Shown here: positions 30,589 to 33,765 of the stretch, piece by piece | How positions within the stretch are numbered: position 1 is the first letter of the stretch | How the letters are laid out: each line of letters opens with the position of its first letter | DNA from: Azospirillaceae bacterium | Lineage (GTDB): Bacteria > Pseudomonadota > Alphaproteobacteria > Azospirillales > Azospirillaceae | Assembly: GCA_028277115.1 (NCBI GenBank) | Contig: JANQHG010000259.1 | Coordinates: 1-33,765 of the forward strand | DNA: 33,765 bases | Direction of reading: 5' to 3' | The notes under the pieces: generated by a model | The model's database searches: none | Seen by the model: the letters and a program-made list of their open reading frames with translations, nothing else | What the model was told of the DNA's origin: nothing | Position numbers and translations under genes: made by a program

Positions 30589-31863
30589 ATGTTCGACCTC
30601 CGCTTGATTCGGGAAGCGCCCGACCGGTTTGATCAGGGCTTGGCCCGGCGTGGGTTGCCGTCGGCGGCCGAGCGGGTGCTCGCGCTCGACGGGGAGCGCC
30701 GCGCGACCTTGACCGCGTTGCAGGAGTTGCAACAACGGCGCAACGAGGCGTCGAAGGCGATCGGCGCGGCGCGGCGCGACGGCCGCGACGCCGAGGCCGG
30801 GATGGCGGCGGTCGCCGAGATCAAGGCCGAGCTGACGGCGCGCGAGGAGGAGTCGCGCCGGCTTGAGGCCGAGCTCGACGGCCTGCTGGCGGCCCTGCCC
30901 AACACCCCGGCGGACGATGTCCCGGATGGGCCGGACGAAACCGCCAATGTCGAGTTGCGCCGGGTCGGCACGCCGACCACCCCCGGCGGCGGGCTGGCCC
31001 ATGACGCGCTTGGCGAGCGCTTGGGGTTGATGGATTTTGAACGCGCCGCGCTGATCTCGGGCGCGCGGTTTACGGTGTTGCGCGGCGGCTTGGCCCGGCT
31101 CGAGCGCGCGCTCGGCCAGTTCATGGTTGACGTCCACACCCGCGAGCATGGCTATACGGAGGTCTCGCCGCCGACCCTGGTGCGGGCGGACGCGCTGTAC
31201 GGCACCGGGCAGCTGCCCAAATTCGCCGACGATCTGTTTCGGTCCGCGACCAGCGACCATTGGCTGATCCCGACCGCCGAGGTGCCGCTGACCAACCTGG
31301 TCGCCGACAGCATCCTGGACGTCGAGGCGCTGCCGCTGCGGTTCACCGCGCTCACCCCGTGCTATCGCCTGGAGGCCGGGGCGGCGGGCAAGGACACCCG
31401 CGGTATGATCCGCCAACACCAGTTCATGAAGTGCGAGCTGGTCAGCATCGCCGACCCCGACCGGTCGGACGACGAACATGAGCGGATGACCGCGTGCGCG
31501 GAGACGATTTTGTCGCGGCTCGAGCTGCCGTTTCGCACCGTGGTGCTGTGCACCGGCGACATGGGGTTTCAAGCGCGCAAGACCTATGACATCGAGGTCT
31601 GGCTGCCGGGCCAGCAGACCTATCGCGAGATTTCCAGCTGCTCCAACTGCGGCGATTTCCAGGCGCGGCGGATGCGCGCGCGCTGTCGGCCGCGTGGCAG
31701 CCGGGCCGAGACCCGATTCGTCCACACGCTCAACGGCTCCGGGGTCGCGGTCGGGCGTGCGCTGATCGCCGTGATGGAAAACCACCAGACCGATGACGGC
31801 GCCATCACGGTGCCCGAGGCGTTGCGCCCCTATATGGGTGGCGTCGAGGTGGTCGCGCCATGA
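30589..31863 (+). CDS. serS: Seryl-tRNA synthetase
   Basis: This 424-residue class II aminoacyl-tRNA synthetase charges tRNA-Ser (and tRNA-Sec where present). The N-terminal coiled-coil arm for the tRNA variable loop spans about 25-105 ([15 protein letters not shown]-like heptads). The catalytic core carries [13 protein letters not shown], motif 2 around [17 protein letters not shown], and motif 3 [19 protein letters not shown]. In motif 2 the upstream part reads [15 protein letters not shown]. The ATG at 30589 starts [12 protein letters not shown], the universal SerRS beginning. It overlaps surE by 4 nt (ATGA). Confidence 0.98.
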   Translation: MFDLRLIREAPDRFDQGLARRGLPSAAERVLALDGERRATLTALQELQQRRNEASKAIGAARRDGRDAEAGMAAVAEIKAELTAREEESRRLEAELDGLLAALPNTPADDVPDGPDETANVELRRVGTPTTPGGGLAHDALGERLGLMDFERAALISGARFTVLRGGLARLERALGQFMVDVHTREHGYTEVSPPTLVRADALYGTGQLPKFADDLFRSATSDHWLIPTAEVPLTNLVADSILDVEALPLRFTALTPCYRLEAGAAGKDTRGMIRQHQFMKCELVSIADPDRSDDEHERMTACAETILSRLELPFRTVVLCTGDMGFQARKTYDIEVWLPGQQTYREISSCSNCGDFQARRMRARCRPRGSRAETRFVHTLNGSGVAVGRALIAVMENHQTDDGAITVPEALRPYMGGVEVVAP

Positions 31864-32663
31864 CCGCGCTTGCCGCCGACGACCCGCGCCCGGTGATCGA
31901 TCTGGCGGGTGCGCGGCTGCTGCTGACCAACGATGACGGCATCGCCGCTGAGGGTCTGGCGGTGTTGGAAGAGGTTGCGCGCAGCCTGACCGATGATGTC
32001 TGGGTGGTGGCGCCCGAAACCGAACAATCGGGGGCCGGGCATTCGCTGACCATCCATCGGCCGTTGCGGTTGCGCCAGTTGGACGCGCAGCGGTTCGCGG
32101 TCGACGGCACCCCGACGGATTGCGTGCTGTTGGCGCTCAACCACATTATGTCGGGTGACCGACCGGCGCTGGTGTTGTCCGGGATCAACCGCGGCAGCAA
32201 TGTCGGCGAGGACGTGACCTATTCCGGGACCGTCGCGGCGGCGATGGAGGCGACCCTGCTCGGGGTGCCCGCGGTCGCGATCAGCCAACAGGTCCAGGAG
32301 GATCGCCCGCCGGACTGGGACACCGCGCGCAGCCATGTCGGCCAGGTGATCCGGACGGTCGCGTCGGTGCCCTGGCCGCGCGATGTTTTGATCAACGTCA
32401 ACCTGCCGGCGGTTCCGGCCGGCGCGGTCGGCGGCATCTGCGTTGCCTCCCAGGGCAATCGGAAGCTCGGCGACCGGCTCGACCAGCGGGTCGATCCGCG
32501 CGGCCGCGCGTATTTCTGGATCGGCGGTCCGCGCCAGGATGAAGCGGTCGGGACCGACACCGACGTCGGGGTGGTCGCGGGCGGCCGGATCGCGGTCACG
32601 CCGTTGTTCCTCAATCTGACCTATCGCCCGCTGCTGGACACTTTGAGGCAGGCCTTCGCGTGA
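31860..32663 (+). CDS. surE: 5'/3'-nucleotidase SurE
   Basis: This 267-residue metal-dependent phosphatase hydrolyses nucleoside monophosphates and related stationary-phase substrates. The metal ligands are visible as [12 protein letters not shown] (D25, D26), [13 protein letters not shown] (Ser of the QSG loop) and [24 protein letters not shown] (split here as [10 protein letters not shown] and the following GTVAAAME), including the metal-binding Asn. VDGTPTDCV is also typical. The ATG overlaps the serS stop by 4 nt. The stop overlaps the GTG start of pcm by 4 nt, the standard surE-pcm arrangement. Confidence 0.97.
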   Translation: MTALAADDPRPVIDLAGARLLLTNDDGIAAEGLAVLEEVARSLTDDVWVVAPETEQSGAGHSLTIHRPLRLRQLDAQRFAVDGTPTDCVLLALNHIMSGDRPALVLSGINRGSNVGEDVTYSGTVAAAMEATLLGVPAVAISQQVQEDRPPDWDTARSHVGQVIRTVASVPWPRDVLINVNLPAVPAGAVGGICVASQGNRKLGDRLDQRVDPRGRAYFWIGGPRQDEAVGTDTDVGVVAGGRIAVTPLFLNLTYRPLLDTLRQAFA

Positions 32664-33322
32664 CGATCGCGGCGCGACAGATCAGGCTTGTGATGTCCTT
32701 GCGCGGTCAGGGCGTGACCGACACCGAGGTGTTGGCGGCGATCGAGCGGGTGCCGCGCGAACGGTTCGTGCCGGCGGCGTTCATCGACCAGGCTTACGAG
32801 GACCAGCCGCTTCCGATCGGTCATGCCCAGACGATTTCCCAGCCGCGGGTGGTCGCGTTGATGACCCAGGCGCTTGAGCTGGGCGACCGTCATCGGGTGC
32901 TTGAGATCGGCACCGGGTCGGGCTATCAGGCCGCGGTGTTGTCGAAGCTGGTCCGCCGCGTTTATACCATCGAGCGGGTGCGGCCGCTCTATGTCGAGGC
33001 GGTGCAGCGGTTTGCCGAGCTCGGTTTGCACAACATCACCACCCGATTCGGTGACGGCACCAAGGGGTGGCCGGAGCAGGCGCCGTTCGATCGCATCCTG
33101 GTCACGGCCGCGGCCGACGGCAGCGAGCCGCCGGCGCCGCTGCTGGCGCAACTGGCGGTCGGAGGCGTGCTGTTGATCCCGCTCGGCGGCCGCGACGCCC
33201 AGCGGGTCGAGCGATTCCGGCGCACCGAGACCGGCGTGGTTCGGGAGGGACTGTGGCCTGTTCGCTTTGTGCCCCTGATGACCGACACCACGGGCGATCC
33301 GGACGAGCCGGTGGGGGTTTGA
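32660..33322 (+). CDS. pcm: Protein-L-isoaspartate O-methyltransferase
   Basis: This 220-residue SAM-dependent methyltransferase initiates repair of isoaspartyl residues in damaged proteins. Motif I reads VLEIGTGSGYQAAVLS (about 75-90), preceded by the family-specific PLPIGHAQTISQPRVVALM and followed by VYTIERVRPL. The post-motif region has FDRILVTAAADGSEPPAPLL and GGVLLIPLG. The start is GTG at 32660, overlapping the surE stop by 4 nt (GTGA). It is followed directly by the LysM lipoprotein gene. Confidence 0.97.
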   Translation: MTIAARQIRLVMSLRGQGVTDTEVLAAIERVPRERFVPAAFIDQAYEDQPLPIGHAQTISQPRVVALMTQALELGDRHRVLEIGTGSGYQAAVLSKLVRRVYTIERVRPLYVEAVQRFAELGLHNITTRFGDGTKGWPEQAPFDRILVTAAADGSEPPAPLLAQLAVGGVLLIPLGGRDAQRVERFRRTETGVVREGLWPVRFVPLMTDTTGDPDEPVGV

Positions 33323-33345
33323 GCGGTCTCGCCAAGGGGGTGACG

Positions 33346-33765
33346 GTGGCGCGCCGGTTCGGCGCGGCGGCGCTGATCGCCGGTGTCGCGGCGCTGAGCG
33401 GGTGCGCGCAGTTGGGCGACCGCCCCGACCCGCGCGCCGACGGCCGGCCGCGGATCACGGTCCAACCGGGCGACACCGTCTATGGGATCGCGCGCCGACA
33501 CGGCGTGGTGATGGACGAGCTGATCCGGATCAACCGGCTTGAGCCGCCCTATCTGTTGCAAGTCGGCGATCAGTTGATCTTGCCGTGGGGCCGGCTTCAC
33601 CGGGTTCGCCCGGGCGACACGCTGTACGGGCTCGCGGTCGCGTATGGGGTCGAGGTGGCGGATCTGGCGCGGATCAACGGCCTTGCCGCACCGTTTACGA
33701 TTCGCGTGGGCGAGCCGCTGCGGCTGCCGGCGGGCGCGCGCGCCGTCCCGAGGCCGGCGCCACGG
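33346..33765 (+). CDS. nlpD: NlpD-like LysM lipoprotein, 3' end outside the window
   Basis: The first 140 codons of a lipoprotein gene are visible; the frame is open at the right edge. A short basic N-terminus and hydrophobic stretch lead to the lipobox ALSGC (cysteine at about 20). Two LysM domains follow: TVQPGDTVYGIARRHGV and HRVRPGDTLYGLAVAYGV, each ending in the LxxP motif (QLILPWG and LRLPAG). In complete relatives a C-terminal M23-type domain usually follows and activates amidases in cell division; it cannot be checked here. The GTG at 33346 has AAGGGGG 5 nt upstream. A TTG at 33319 overlapping the pcm stop is an alternative start. Confidence 0.9.
   Translation, partial: MARRFGAAALIAGVAALSGCAQLGDRPDPRADGRPRITVQPGDTVYGIARRHGVVMDELIRINRLEPPYLLQVGDQLILPWGRLHRVRPGDTLYGLAVAYGVEVADLARINGLAAPFTIRVGEPLRLPAGARAVPRPAPR

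Overview
The window is a single contiguous stretch of a very GC-rich chromosome. Gene content and order point to an alphaproteobacterium, most likely Rhodospirillales-like; the genus cannot be fixed from sequence reading alone. The supporting evidence is the cluster miaB-phoH-ybeY-corC-lnt-XRE regulator, the cluster phoR-pstSCAB-phoU-phoB, and the cluster tatABC-serS-surE-pcm-LysM lipoprotein, together with frequent GTG/TTG starts and pervasive 4-nt stop/start overlaps. There is no plasmid, phage, insertion sequence or CRISPR signature.

Region 1 (1-10329) is the least standard part. It starts with a truncated murein endopeptidase (mepA, minus strand) and continues with an adenylate cyclase-FHA fusion, an ExoD-type membrane protein, and a tightly overlapping minus-strand operon of three glycosyltransferases plus a histidine phosphatase. 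Divergent from that operon lie a very long ABC exporter-like protein and a stand-alone cyclic-nucleotide-binding protein. The ABC protein has a degenerate ATPase site and a roughly 340-residue insertion carrying repeated NILFG-type motifs. I infer that this block may be a cyclic-nucleotide-responsive envelope-glycan or glycolipid system; this is the best candidate for undescribed biology in the window.

Region 2 (10459-16759) is a housekeeping cluster: tRNA thiomethylation (miaB), a PhoH ATPase, the rRNA endonuclease YbeY, a CorC-like CBS protein, apolipoprotein N-acyltransferase, and a small HTH regulator. Genes overlap by 4 to 38 nt. The regulator is followed by a hairpin-rich GC-skewed spacer. 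This spacer carries a 30-bp element found almost unchanged (28/30) after the cyclase gene. Then comes a malic enzyme-phosphotransacetylase fusion (maeB).

Region 3 (19639-28442) is the phosphate regulon: PhoR kinase, PstS, PstC, PstA, PstB, PhoU and PhoB. Two Pho-box-like arrays lie between phoR and pstS. The presumed pstS leader contains a perfect palindrome and two strong hairpins, and there is a 454-bp gap between pstS and pstC.

Region 4 (28560-33765) holds tRNA-Leu(UAA) with encoded CCA, the twin-arginine translocase genes tatA, tatB and tatC, then serS, surE, pcm and the 5' part of an NlpD-like LysM lipoprotein gene that runs off the window.
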